A stretch of DNA of 64,000 nucleotides from Astragalus membranaceus (Eukaryota > Streptophyta > Magnoliopsida > Fabales > Fabaceae). Positions 21,119 to 32,867 of this stretch are shown here, one piece after another. Below the pieces are notes generated by a model, which did not search any database, had not been told where the DNA came from, and was given only the letters and a program-made list of their open reading frames with translations. Location: the NCBI GenBank assembly GCA_039519185.1, contig CM076854.1, positions 155,554,166 to 155,618,165 on the forward strand, in the 5' to 3' direction. The position numbers and the translations under genes were made by a program. Within the stretch, counting starts at the first letter, position 1. Each line of letters begins with the position of its first letter.

Positions 21119-24100
21119 TGTTGCGCCCGAAAAAGCCCCCGAGGGAGAACCTTCCGCGTTTACAACTTTTCTAAAAAACCATGAAGCCGCCACCAATACT
21201 TATTTACGGAAAGTATTAGAAAAACCCTTTTTTTAGAAAGCGATTGGTCTTGCGAAAATAGAGAATAGGGTTCGGGGGTCAGTTACGCGCGGGGAATGTG
21301 TTAGCACCCCACACATCCTCTCTACTGAGAGGGAACCTTTAATTAAAATGTGTGGTTTTCGTATGTTGACCTGAAAATATTTAATTTTGCCTCTCTACTT
21401 TTTATTGGAAAAAAAATTCTTAGTGAAAGTCTTTATTTATTATGAAAAAGGGGGAAAAATGGGTTTTTTTAAAAAAGGGCGCTAGACGAGAGTTGGCCTC
21501 TCGCTCCTACGTATCTCCCGGTGCGATGGAGAATTCAAAGCTACGTAGTTCTTGGCGTGTAGAAAAAGTTTTTGTTTTTTATCTTGTTTAATTGTGAAAA
21601 TTGAGCTTTCATGATGATCAATTGAGCAAAGGCTCTAAGTGACCACCCTTAGCACTCCATTGTTAATAATCATGCAAGCAAAGGCTTCGCAAGACTACTA
21701 ACAAAGTTTTTGATTTAGTGAAAATTTTTAGGAAAATTAGGCATTCACGATGATCAATTGAGCAAAGGCTCCAGGTGACCACCATTAGTACCTCATTGTT
21801 AGTAATCATGCAAGCAAAGGCTTCACGAGACTACTAACAAAGTTTTTAATTTATGAGAAACTATTTTGTCTTGAAGAGAATTAAATTAAATTAAAAAACG
21901 AGAAAAGGGGGGGTGAAATGGTAAAATAGGGTGTTATTAATCGCAAGGGGTTGTATAATTAATAGCAGGTGTAAAAAGGAAGCCCAGTTCGCATTGGAGG
22001 GCCCAGAATGCGAAGCTGGGCTTAAGTGAGGGAGGGTGCGCGCGTGAATTAGAGGGGTGTTAATAGTATTCTGATAATAAAAATAAAATTAAAATAAAAA
22101 ATAAATATTGGAGACACTATAAAAGAGAAACCCTAAATTAAAAAACCCTAAAATCATTTCAACCCCCCCCCCCCCTTTCCATGGCAGCGCCGCAGCTAGA
22201 GAGAGAGTGAGACCCATGACAAAAATTTCGCCTTATTTCACGGTGAGAGAGAGGGGACGACGACGTCCAGCCGTTCCTTGGCCGGCGTCGTCTTTTGCAG
22301 CGATGAAGGGGTGACGTCGGGGAGACGTGAACGCGATGGCCTCGCGGCCATGCCGGAGGCGCTCGCGACGGTGACGGTGGCCGGAGTTTTAAAGGTGGTG
22401 TTTTAGCTTGTCTTCCTAGACGGTGGGGGATGGTTCACACCGGGGATGGTTCGTGCGTTCGGAGAGCCGGACATTTGGGTGGGTGCCGGCGGCGAGGACA
22501 GCCACCTACGGTGGTCGGAGTCCAACAAAGGTATAAATTTCGTTTCTATCCTTTCTCTCTTTTTTTTTCTCTACTCTTCTAATTCCCCTTTTTAGAACCC
22601 TTAATTTTTTTTAAGTCACTGAACCCTAATTTTTTAAATCCGAAAAAAAAAACCAAACGTTTCTCTAAAACCCTAATTACTATTTTTATTTTGTTTTTTT
22701 ATAACCAGTATTAAGATAAAATAATAAAAAAAAAATAAAAAACAAAAAAAAACAAAATCTAAGCCTAAAATTTTTTTGATCCGAACCTGACCCTTTCCCA
22801 ATCACCTCCCATGGTGAAAACTAAATAATTTTCTTCATTTTGTTGCCTTTTCCACTGTTTGCTTTGTATCTGATAACATACTAATTGTTTTTTTTAACAA
22901 CTATTTTAAACTAATTGCCAACTCCCTTTTTTTTAGAACAGATCTACTAAACCTATGTCAATCTCAAATCTTGATTTCATTTTTTGGATTTTTTCATTAC
23001 TGACCCTAATTTAAAGAAAATGATTCTGAAAAATAATCATAATAATAATAAAAACGTAAAAAAGGATAAGAAAAAAAAACTAATTGGTTTTCTAATACTA
23101 ATGCTACTATATTTACAATAAAACAAATTTGACTACTACAACTAATGAATCGCCTACTAAACTTCCTATTACTAATAAAACGACTAACAAAAAAAAACTG
23201 ACTTGACCAACCTTTTTCCAGAAGAGAAATCAAAAGCTCCTTTTTGTTATGGAGAAAAATCGACCCACCCTACTGCTTTCCAGATTTTAGTGTGTATTTT
23301 CTGTCTGTAAAAAATGTCTCCCCCAATCTCATTTTCGGATTAGCATTTTATAGCAATATTTTGAAACCGAAAATTAATTTCTTGATTCTCTGGTTAATTG
23401 CATTGTCTCCTGGACAGCTAGTAGCTGACTCAGGACTGACTCAACCTCCCCCTTCTTTTTATAGCTGCTAATTTGAATTAGCTGTTTTTTTTTCAGGTTT
23501 TGGAACGGATCGACCCAGGCCCAGCAGCTTGGGGAGCAGCTGCTGGAAACCCTAAATCTGCTGCTGCTGCCTATTATTATTTACATTTTTGGATCTGGCC
23601 ATTTGGGCCTTTTTTGATGTAATAATTTTTTTTTGTATTTTTTGGACATTTGGACATCTTATACTGTAATAACAATTAAATAGATTTTTTTTTGACATTT
23701 TTTTTTGATACTATATTGCTTAAATAAATTATATAAACAAAATAAGATTAATAACAAGAAAAGGGAGTCGGGCCAAATACAAAGACGAGAACGGGCCAGA
23801 CTAAACAAATACGCTAAAACGAGGCCCAAAAATAGAAAAATGGGTCTGTTAACTAAAAACGCTAAAAATTAACTTGGAATTGCATTCTTAAGCCCAAATT
23901 GAAACGACAAGCCCAATCGCGAGAAAAATGACTTTGTTAGTCCCAATTAGGTTCGACTAAATCCAAATACGAAGATTAAATTGAAGAACACACGAAACGA
24001 TCGATCCTTCGCGTGCATGCCTAGTTTAAAACAACGGTATTTCGATTTCGTTGAACAGGGTCATTGAAATTGACCAGGATTAGTAACTGAGACACCATAC

Positions 24101-24194
24101 TGATAATTCTCGTATTCACGCGACTTCAAAACACGATTTAAAAATAAACGACTAAAACTTAGAAAAAGAAGACGGACAAAATTGGGGTATAACA
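21119..24194 (-). repeat. Ogre 5' LTR
   Basis: The LTR is 3076 bp, TG...CA, and is the partner of 1489-4542. It has the same internal 136-bp duplication, hairpin (21980-22023) and GC-rich section. On the minus strand it carries the element promoter. No gene is seen in it. Confidence 0.9.
21980..22023. repeat. Hairpin in Ogre 5' LTR
   Basis: The arms AAGCCCAG-TTCGCATT and AATGCGAA-GCTGGGCTT are identical to those in the 3' LTR at 2347-2390. Confidence 0.7.
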
Positions 24195-24199
24195 CACAT
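24195..24199. repeat. TSD CACAT of the Ogre (right copy)
   Basis: It directly follows the LTR end TATAACA and is identical to 1484-1488. Confidence 0.9.
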
Positions 24200-24223
24200 A
24201 ACATAAAAACCATTTTGTGAAAG

Positions 24224-24866
24224 TAAGAAATCGATTCACACTGTTTTCTCTATTGTTTAAAATCGATTTCCAACTCCCTATGAAAGAAAGAAATCGATTC
24301 ACAACATCTTTCCTAAAGCAAAGAATCGATTTCCAAGATGTTTCAAAAAGAAAGAAATCGATTCCTATTATTTTCACTAAGCACATAATCGATTTCTAGC
24401 CTATTTTTGAAAGCACATAATCTATTTTTGAAAGCACATAATCGATTTTGTAAGGCTCCTTCTCAAAGGTATAATCGATTTCTAGCCTATGGGATTTAAA
24501 GGAATATTTTTGGAAAGAAAACAATCGATTTATGACTTAATGTTTTTAAAGGAAAGAATCGATTTTTATCTTGTTTCATTGGAGTATAAAATTGATTATA
24601 TACTCAATTCATTGGAGTATAGAATCGATTCTATACTTAATTCATTGGAATATAAAATCGATTACATGCTTCCTTCCTTGAAACAATTGATTATCATCCT
24701 AGGCTTTTCAGAGCAAACAATCGATTATCCTCCTAGGATATTCAGAGCACACAATCGATTATCATACACCTTGTTTTAAGCAAACAATCGATTATCACTT
24801 GTTTCCTTTTAAAGAAAAGAATCAATTATCACTTTTAGTTTTACAGAGCACATAATCGATTATGCT
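24224..24866. repeat. Phased ATCGATT array in the solo LTR
   Basis: About twenty copies of AATCGATT or one-base variants occur near 24229, 24262, 24291, 24323, 24355, 24387, 24440, 24472, 24521, 24556, 24590, 24622, 24655, 24685, 24719, 24752, 24786, 24820 and 24855. Spacing is mostly 29-35 bp. Sequence between copies varies widely, while the core is kept. The array ends about 45 bp before a TATA box, which places it in the U3 promoter part of the LTR. Confidence 0.85.
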
Positions 24867-24907
24867 TTGATTTGTTTTAATTCCAACGGTCATATTTTTG
24901 CAAATCC

Positions 24908-24916
24908 TATAAATAG
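24908..24916 (+). promoter_or_regulatory. TATA box of the copia-type solo LTR
   Basis: TATAAATAG is preceded by AATCC and lies downstream of the ATCGATT array. It fits the core promoter of the LTR and sets its orientation as plus. Confidence 0.65.
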
Positions 24917-25116
24917 GGAGCTGGGCTTCACTTTCAAAAAAACACCAACACTACGCATTCTCATAGATCTGAAAAAGAGAAAAAGAACTTTCATTGTCAT
25001 ATCATTTTCAAGTTCTTCTAGATCCAAATCACTCATCTCTCTCAGCTACTATATTGTTATACTGCTTAAGTGATTGGATCATAGTTTCTCTATTGTAATC
25101 ATCTTCTGTTTGGTTA

Positions 25117-25257
25117 TTGCGAAATCCTGGGAAGTGTTCTTGGGTCGTTCAATCGGAGAGATTGAAGTGGTTGCGAAATCCTGGGAAGTGTTCTTGGGTC
25201 GTTCAATCGGGGAGATTGAAGTGGTTGCGAAATCCTGGGAAGTGTTCTTGGGTCGTT
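25117..25257 (+). repeat. 54-bp tandem repeat, interrupted third unit
   Basis: Units start at 25117, 25171 and 25225 with TTGCGAAATCCTGGGAAGTG. The third unit is cut at TCGTT (25253-25257) by the gypsy-like solo LTR and continues at 26531-26557 (TCGTTCAATCGGGAAGATTG). A partial fourth start follows. Confidence 0.85.
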
Positions 25258-26530
25258 TGATAAACTCCTAATAAGTGTATTTTTAGAGATATTTTTCAGT
25301 CATTTCTAAAACAATAATTATCACTTAAATAGATTATTAACTTAATTTGTTCCATATTTGACAGGAGAGAATCAAACATAAAAAAAAAGCCATTTTAAGC
25401 CTATTTATATATGGGCTGATTGTTGAATTGTGGAGAATTAAAATGTGGCCCAATTGTTGAGAGTGAAGCCCACAATAGAAATTAAAAAGAAAAGAAAGCT
25501 TGGGCAATAAGAAGGAGGGAGGCGGCAGGCAATTGAAGGAAAGGAACGTAGACAACAAGTCAATTAAAAAGGCAATTATATAAATTACTAAAAGAATAGT
25601 GGAATGAAAAAAAAAAAAGGAAGCCGCACACGTGATTCAAAAAGAAAACCAGGAACAGAAGCCGCGGCGCAACAGTACCGCCGGCAATGCATAGGAGAGG
25701 TTTTTGGGTACCGTTTTCGACACCGTGAGAGAGCTCTGGACCAGAAAAAGGAGACTAAAATTTCAGGATCAGAAATTTCTCTATTCCGGGTTATTTTTAT
25801 CTCTGTAATTTATGACTCCTAATTTTATTTTATTGTTCTCAAACACTATGGATAGTTAAATCCTCTTCTAGGGTCTAGGTGGATCTTGCTTGATTAGAGA
25901 CCTTTTTATGTTCTAATTTCTGGTTTGAATTCCTGTTTTTATTTTAATTAATATTGTCCTATTGTTTTTATCACATGATTAGGATTAGCTACCCTTTGCT
26001 TGTTTATAATCAATTAGTTGATCAGCGACCGTACTGCAATTAGTTGGTGGACCTATAGGATAATTGGGGCTATAATTAGGGCATGGCGAAACCATAATTT
26101 AGTCTTCCAATCATTCAACCTTTTTGCTCTTTATGCTTTTCCTGAATTTAAATTCTTGCATGACCAAACGAGGGTTAATTTAGGAAAAAGAATATTAATC
26201 GCGAATGACCAAACGGATTAATAGTTTTATTAAAGGGATTGGTAATTAAGTAAAATAAGGGAATTCAGGTAGGATTAGACATAGGGGAATCGAAGCTTGC
26301 AAGTGAAACCGTGACCCTAGACCTCTCTCCATTTATTAAATCTAGTATTTTAATTACTGTTATTTATTTCTTTTTATTTGTTTTCATTACAACTCAATTA
26401 CTAGTTCGTCTAAACAATAGATAATCTCGATTAGTTTGGTACTTGCTAATTAATCCCTGTGGACACGATAATCTTTTATACTACTTCTGCGATAGAGTAC
26501 ACTTGCTCTAAGTGTGTTTTTAACGCAACA
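25258..26530 (+). mobile_element. Gypsy-like solo LTR, 1273 bp
   Basis: It begins TGATAAACTCC and ends TTAACGCAACA, with 5-bp TSD TCGTT at 25253-25257 and 26531-26535. The 3' part (CCCTGTGGACACGATAATC, then TGCGATAGAGTACACTTGC) resembles the terminal section of Athila-type gypsy LTRs, including the Athila copy at 37360-37398. No internal region remains. ORFs within it are chance. Confidence 0.82.
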
Positions 26531-27759
26531 TCGTTCAATCGGGAAGATTGAAGTGGTTGCGAAATCCTTAGTGGGGAGCTCGGGTTCTCAATTTGGGTAA
26601 ATTGAGATTAGCTATAGTTGCTTGCTTGTAAAACGTTGAAGAAGTTCTTCTCATATAGTGGTTGTTATCAAGTCCAAAGGTTGCAAAGCCGGAGGCCGAG
26701 GACGTAGGGCTTTTATCCCGAACCTCGTAAAATTCACGTTGTATCTCTTTCCCTACTCTTTTACTTTACCGTTTATATTTACCTATTATTATATTTGACA
26801 TCATTGAGCTGCGTTCAATATCTGTTTATTTGATTAGCGTAAAATATCACTGTAATTGGATCTGTCATATGTATAGCTTGCTTAGGTACTGCATATAGTT
26901 TAAATCTTATTTTCTGCATTTGATTTAAACTGGCATTGTTAATATTTTGAAAATTAAAAAGAATTCAAGTTTAGAGTATAACCTTATTCACCCCCCTCTA
27001 AGGTTATCATATAGTCCAACAACTTTGTTTGATGGAGATGGAGAAGCAACACCAGTAGAAAAGACTTTGTTCCTTTTGGCTACACCAAGTGTTTTCTTAA
27101 GTTGGCGTTTTCTTGACTTGGATGGAGGTGCAGTTTGAGTTGGTGCAGTTTGTGGTTGGGTGGTGGTTTGAGTTGGTGCATTTTGTGATTGTGTGGTAGT
27201 TTGAGTTGGTGCAGTTTGTGGTTGATTGGTAGTAGTTGGAGAATTTTGGCAAGATCTTGAGTTGTGCTCAGGCTGCTTGCATTTACCGCACTTACCAGCC
27301 CATCCATTTATAGACACATTTTCACCTTGTGTTTTCTTTTCATCTTCATTTTTGTTCCTTGCCCTTTTTGGTCTACCTGTCAAGCAGTACATGTTAACTA
27401 GCTAGGATTTATTCTTCTTTAATACAGAGAGAACAACACATGCCTTTGAAAAGTACCTGGTAGTTTTTTGTGTGGAGGAGGGAGGATGTCTGGGTATGGG
27501 GTTTGTTGCCAAACGTTTTCACCATTTGTTGGATAAATAATAGGATGGTAGCATGCCTCATAAGTTTCTTTCCTGTAGTAGAGAGGAGTCAATTCCTCAA
27601 GTATTTGGTGTTTTGTCATGGCAAACGGTTACCACGTGACAACAAGGAATCCCCGTGAGCATCCATCTTTGACAAGAACACTCCCTCCTACTAAGGTTGA
27701 CCACAAACTTTCCCCCATTATTGTTTACATGCCTCACATCATATATGTCATCACCAGCA

Positions 27760-27885
27760 CACCTATTAAGTATCAAATGAGTGGAAACAGAAACACTAAG
27801 TTAGGGACCAAAGTGAAACCAATTAAATACATAAGGGACCAAAGTGAAATCAATTAAATACATAACGGATCAGTTAAATACTCTA
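27760..27885 (-). repeat. RGGGACCAAAGTGAAAC motif copies in MULE intron
   Basis: TTAGGGACCAAAGTGAAACC (near 27803) and AAGGGACCAAAGTGAAATC (near 27832) are separated by AATTAAATACATA. A third, diverged copy lies near 27865. They sit in an intron of the transposase gene. Confidence 0.7.
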
Positions 27886-28368
27886 CCTGCACAACCAGAA
27901 TCTTGACTGTGCCTTCTCATTTTCTAACCTCATCCTTATTCTTGGCAACACATCTCCTTGGTAGTTCTCAATTTTTCTCCTATTTGAGGCCCATCTTTCC
28001 ATGAAGTAATTCCTTATTTCTTCCAACATAGTCACAATTGGTTTTCCTCGTGGCCCAACTATGACACTGTTGAATGTCTCACTCATGTTATTTACAAGGA
28101 CATCACACTTTGAACTAAATGAAAATCTAGATTTACTCCAAAATCTAGGAGGTATCTTCATTAAATCTTTGTATGCTTGTTAATTTTGGTTCCTCATTTC
28201 CAACGTGATCCTCTCCCATTGTTGATGGTATGATGCCTTTGCTGCCTTCCACATCAACTCTTTAAGCATACTTCCTGGATGCTTCTTTCTAAAGTTGCTA
28301 TATAAGTGCCTTACGCAAAACCTTTGTTCAACGCCAGGGAGTAACTCTTCCATAGCTGGCAACAATCC

Positions 28369-28548
28369 CTACATAAGGGACTAAGTTCAACACCAGCAAC
28401 AATAGGTATATTCAATTCATGCTACTGTATACTAAGGGACTAAGTTGGAAACTACTAAAATGATAAAGGACGAAAGTGGAACAACTAAAAAACAGAAGGG
28501 ACTAATGTGAAACCAATTAAATACATAAGTGACTAAAGTGAAACATAC
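28369..28548 (-). other. MULE intron with repeated terminal-like motif
   Basis: Donor AAAAG|GTATGT (28549/28548) and acceptor ATGTAG (28370-28369) join DQQK to GLLPAMEE in frame. The intron holds about four copies of GGACTAAGTTGGAAAC/GGACTAATGTGAAACC-type sequence (near 28378, 28434, 28465, 28498 and 28530). Confidence 0.65.
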
Positions 28549-28765
28549 CTTTTGTTGATCACCCAGATCATTAACAAGCAATTCCAAAAACCATGACCAA
28601 GAATCTTTGTTCTCTCCTTCAACTACAGCGACAGCAATAGGAAGCATCTGCTCATTTGGATATCTACCCACAGCTGCTAGGATCTGACTTCCGTAATAAC
28701 CTTTAAGGAAGCAGCCATCTAGACCAATAATTGGTCTACACCTACTATAACTTAGTTTTCATCCT

Positions 28766-31700
28766 TGTGAACATCCAATTTTAACCGACAGTTACTCGTT
28801 ACTTTCAAAAAAAGAGTCCGAAAAAAAATATAATAAAAATAATAATAAATAACGCGAGCGCGTGTTAGTAGCGAGTCGCGTGTGAGTAGTGGCGTCGGTG
28901 CGCGTTATTTTACCGCGTTTTTTAGAAAAGTGAGGATAAAATAAAATCGGTTTTAATAACGTACGCGTGTGCGCATTAAGTCAGTTACGCGTTCATAGTC
29001 TTAACGCGAGCGCGTGTTGGTTGCGAGTCGTGCGTGAGTGGTTGTGTCGGTTCGTGTTGTTTTTACCGCTTCTTTTAAGTATTATTAGTAAAAAAAATAA
29101 TAATAGTAATAAGATAAAATCAATTTTTATTTAGCTGTCCCTTTTATTGAATTTGTTACATATACAAACAAAAAAATAAAAAAAAAGGCAGAATAGTACC
29201 CAAAAAAAGAGTCAACTCTTTTTACAAAAAAAAAAATTAATTAAAAAACAGTACAAAAATAATAAAAAGTAGGGTGCAGCCTGCTGGGTATTGCAACAAG
29301 AATGCAATTAGAGAATGGGGTTGAAGGTCCCTTCTCCTTGTCTCTTGGCTTTTCACTTTTTGGGCAAAAACATGTTGCTGCCCCTGGTGCCATCCCTTGC
29401 TGCTCCACTGTGTCACTGCTGCAAACAGCTTGGTCCCCTGGGGATTTTGATCCCCTGCTTCCTCCCACACCTACACCATAATTTCTTGCCTATAAATGCA
29501 ATGAACAAAAACAATGTTAGGGAGACAGACAGCAATATACACAGAGCAATATACACACACGGCAACAGAAACACAACATTGATATTACCATAAAAAATTT
29601 TAGTTCAGTGAAGAAGAGTTGAAAAGCAGATTTGGAGGTCCAAAGAAAAAGCTTCAAGCAGTAGAGAGAAAGGTACATATGTTAGTTTTTTTTTTGCAAA
29701 ATGAAATGACTATCGTTTTCATGCGTATGCCTATCGAGTAGGCTAATCAGTGTATTGTGCATCTGTTTGATCAAAATGGCTAGTGGAATAATACAATTTT
29801 TCTTTTAAGTAAAATATTTTTTTTCATAACCAAACATATATAAGAACAGAGGGGGTAAAGGGAGAGGAAAACTACTCTTATCACTTTTATGGCTCTGTTT
29901 GTTTTTTTTTTGTTTTTTTAAAATGATGGTACGAACAGTGCATGAGAAGTCAAAATGAGTGGAGATAGGAAGTAGTCTCAAAGAAATGGGTGAAAGGAAA
30001 GAAAAAGTAACACTAAAATAAGAAAACAGAATCGGACTTACCTCACCAGAGCACCAGTCGCCGCCGCGTCGCCGCCGTAGCCTTGCCGGAAAACTCCATG
30101 ACCACCACGAAAAACGCGCTCCACCATTCGTCACCAAACAGCCATCAAAACCATCGTTTTCACCACTGTCCTCCACCCACCTAACCACCTTCACCGCCGT
30201 GAACCACCGCCAAATAGCCGGCTACGCTTCCACCCTCACCGTGGCCAACCAAATCACCACCCCCAAACATCGTACCCCTCCCAACTTCCACGTCCACCGC
30301 AAAAGACCACCACGCCTTAACCACCGTCCGTCTCTCTCCCTTTCGTTATCTCTTTCGTTTCCCCCTTCCCCAACGCCGCCCCATTCCCTCCACAGTCACC
30401 ACCGCACCGTCCCCCCTCCTTCACATCCTTCTCTCCTTCTTCTCTCCCTTCCTCTCTCTCTCTCTGGATACCTCATCTCCTCTCCCTCCGTGGATCATGG
30501 TGGTGCGGTTTGAAAACAACTAAGGGTTGGGGTTGAGAGTCGTGGGTATGGCAATGAGGAGAGGAGGATAAAAGTAAAAAATGGGGAAGATCGGTTGGTG
30601 AGGCGAAGAGAAAGTGGAAACAGCGATGAAAAAGAAAGAGAGGAAAATTAGGTGTGACGTGGCACAAAAAATTAGGGTTGGGAAATTAGGGTTTTCAGTT
30701 TTGATTGAGCTTTTATACTAGGCCCCTTTTTTTTACGTTTACTGGTTACACCCCCCTGTTTGCTGTGAGAAGCCCCCTCCCTTGCGCAGGCCCTTTTTTT
30801 GTTCCGTGGGCCAGTAGATCAACAAACCAAAAAAAACGAGCTTGGCTTTGCCATGCGCACCCCCCTTTTCATGATAGCCCCCCCCCTTTTTTTTTACCCC
30901 CTTATTTATTTATTTCACCCCCTTTTTATTTACACCCTTATTTATTTACTTCAACCCTTTTTATTTACACCCTTATTTATTTATTTCACCCTCTTTTTAT
31001 TTACACCCCCCAGTTTTAATGATGCGGCCCTTCCTTGCTAATTGTTCTCCCTGATTTCCTTTACTACAACCCACCTCGTTATCTCATGTTTTTTTAGGGG
31101 ACTAAGTTGGCCGTACGGCTGGGTTAGTCATCGTTTTAAGATGAAAGGGCTGTATGGCTCAAGAGTCCTAAAATACCTATTCAAATAAAATCAAATCACT
31201 CCATACACAAATAATTTTCTACCAAAAAATCAAAATCTTATTTGCAAAAGCAGGGAATTAAATCGGCCGTACGGCCGAGTTAGTCATCGTTTTAGGACGA
31301 ATGAACCGTACGGATCAAAAGTTCTAAAACCCCTTAATAAAAATCAACAAAACAAACAAACTTTTTTTTTCTAAAAAGAACTACGTGGCCTTTAATTCTC
31401 CGCTTCGGAAATACGTAGGAGCGGGGCTTCCCCGTCAAGCTAAATTAATTTTTTTCCAATAAATAATCAATTTTTTTTCTTTAACACCTATTTTCCTAAA
31501 AAACCAAAAAATGGGTCTGACTGAGATGTACATCTTGTCGATCCCGGTTTAAGGGACTTTAGCTGTACAGCTTTGATCTTAAACCCCTTCAAAAATAAAA
31601 TAAAATCGTTTTCAGAAAGAACTACGTGACTCATGAATTCCTCATTGCACCGGAGGATACGTAGGAGCGGGGCTTCCCCGTCAAGTCAAAATTAAATTTT

Positions 31701-32012
31701 CTTAAATCGGTCCCTATTTTATTTATTTCTAAACAATTCTTTTTTTACTTTGGGTAAACAAATTTTCTAAATTTATTGATATGTTGCACAATCAAATGTA
31801 GGGTAACTGTCTTAGGATAGATGTATTAGTGGTGTTGTGGAATTTAGTTTACGCCATTCCCTATGCATAACCGACTCCCGAATCCAATCTAGTTTACGCA
31901 GACCAAATAATTGTTAAGATAGGTTTTTCTCAATTTTCCTATTAAATAAATTGGGTGGCGACTCCTAAAAAATCATTTTTGGGCCGTCTACGTCGGGATC
32001 TCGGTCACGACA
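28766..32012 (+). mobile_element. Ogre-related solo LTR, 3247 bp
   Basis: It starts TGTGAACATCCAATTTTAACC and ends TCTCGGTCACGACA, with 5-bp TSD ATCCT at 28761-28765 and 32013-32017. The start aligns with the Ogre LTR start (TGTTATACCCCAATTTTG). It also shares the blocks ACTACGTG...ACGTAGGAGCG (twice: 31380-31435 and 31620-31680) and GGGTGGCGACTCC near the end. Inside are a GC- and CT-rich section (30040-30490), T/C-rich text (30870-31015) and TTATT/TTTATTTA repeats. There is no internal region, so it is a solo LTR of a diverged Ogre/Tat family. No real gene is seen in it. Confidence 0.82.
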
Positions 32013-32867
32013 ATCCTCCTAGATACATCTACAACCGTTGAAAAGTACGCAACAATGGCCTGTCCACATAATCTTCACCCCCAACAGAACCTTGGACATT
32101 CAGTTTAACTGTGCTTTTCGGGTTTGATCGGAGTAATTCATGACAATAGTCATATAATCTCTTATATTGTTCCTTAAAAGATCCATCAACTAGATCATAA
32201 GCCATTTTCCTAGCCCTAAATGCCTTTTTTCTTGTTAATTCCAGCAGTCCACTTTGAATGTACCTTGTCTACAATATCTAGTAACTTGATATTGGGATTC
32301 TCCCTAATTGTTTTGTGTAGCTTACTTCCCAACCAAGTAGACCTCAATGCTTTCACTCTATACTCACTGCTGCATTTGTGTTCATCAACTAACGTTCTTA
32401 GCTTCCATGTGTCTTCAATAGGTATCTTGGAACATAGGGCCACCCAGTCACATCCTTCCTTACATATAGCTCTACATCGCTTTTTGTCATTCTAGATAAA
32501 AGTTATATCCCTGCCATTATGTACAGTATAAGTTCTAATTGCATCCATGAATTGTTGCTTTGAAGAAAAAAGAGAACCATTAACCCACTTGAAGTCCTCC
32601 ATGCTCTTTGGCATAACAAAATATGGAACTTTGGTTCTCAATCCATCTTCATTAGATGAGTCTTCGTCAGTCTCTATGTCTTCACTGTAGTATTCTTCAT
32701 CAGATATACCTCTATCAATGAAGGCAGGTTTCCTATTTCTCTTTTGACCAATAATTAGTTGGTCACCATCATCACTAGCTTCCTCCAATGGTACACTCTG
32801 TGTTGCAACTTTGGCAGGCTCTTTGCCTTTCCTTCTCTTTGGCCTACCCTTGTTACTCTTCTTCTTC

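Larger units (their letters stand above)
1489..24194 (-). mobile_element. Ogre-type Ty3/gypsy (Tat) retrotransposon with captured host gene segment
   Basis: This is a 22.7-kb element with LTRs at 1489-4542 and 21119-24194 and identical 5-bp TSDs CACAT at 1484-1488 and 24195-24199. Reading on the minus strand the order is 5' LTR, PBS (21099-21116), a foreign segment (about 15316-21000), truncated ORF1, gag-pro, short intron, RT-RNaseH-second RNaseH-integrase, 3' UTR with tandem repeats, PPT and 3' LTR. An ORF before gag, an intron between pro and RT, two RNase H domains, very long LTRs beginning TGTTATACCCCAATTTTG and an Arg-tRNA-like PBS together identify the Ogre lineage. By eye the LTRs differ by roughly twenty to thirty substitutions and one indel of about 24 bp, so it is older than the Athila element in this window. 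Loss of the ORF1 N-terminus and an ORF1 stop suggest it is not autonomous now. Confidence 0.9.
1177..27021 (+). mobile_element. Solo LTR (probably Ty1/copia), interrupted by two younger elements
   Basis: The LTR starts TGTTGAACC at 1177 and ends GTCCAACA at 27021, with 5-bp TSD ACTTT on both sides. Its own sequence is 1177-1488, about 24200-25257 and 26536-27021, roughly 1.86 kb in all. No internal coding region remains, so it is a solo LTR left by LTR-LTR recombination. It contains a phased ATCGATT array, a TATAAATAG box at 24908 and a 54-bp tandem repeat. The end (ATTCACCCCCCTCTAAGG...GTCCAACA) resembles Ty1/copia LTR ends in plants, but with no polymerase present the superfamily is an inference. 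An Ogre and a gypsy-like solo LTR sit inside it. Confidence 0.8.
27022..28765 (-). mobile_element. MULE, middle segment
   Basis: It runs from TSD ACTTT (27022-27026) to TSD ATCCT (28761-28765). It encodes the transposase catalytic end, SWIM finger and first zinc knuckle in at least four exons with three introns. The introns carry repeated RGGGACYAAAGTGAAAC motifs. Confidence 0.8.
27022..28765 (-). pseudogene. MULE transposase, catalytic C-half, SWIM and zinc knuckle
   Basis: Read on the minus strand: exon 28765-28549 has CRPIIGLDGCFLKGYYG and VAVVEGENKDSWSWFLELL, with the first catalytic Asp in GLDG. A 180-nt intron (28548-28369) follows. Exon 28368 to about 27890 has GVEQRFCVRHLYSNFRKKHP and NMSETFNSVIVGPRGKPI, and is broken by an in-frame TAA near 28180. 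After another intron (roughly 27890-27715) comes a SWIM finger, ECSCQRWMLTGIPCCHV (near 27650). A frameshift follows near 27630, then YYRKETYEACYHPIIYPTNG. An 80-nt intron (27456-27377) leads to RPKRARNKNEDE and the knuckle CGKCKQPEHNSRSC. The protein would cut and join the element ends, but this copy is dead: internal stops, a frameshift and three LTR-type insertions. Confidence 0.8.

Noticed and set aside
24224..24866. CRISPR-like regular array
   Set aside because: Repeat core is only 8 bp, spacers are not uniform, and the setting is a plant LTR.
26018..26221. 67-codon plus-strand ORF
   Set aside because: Within the gypsy-like solo LTR; no domain.
30199..31041. Proline/serine-rich and Phe/Leu-rich ORFs on the plus strand
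   Set aside because: They lie inside the Ogre-type solo LTR in CT- and T-rich low-complexity DNA; no conserved motif.
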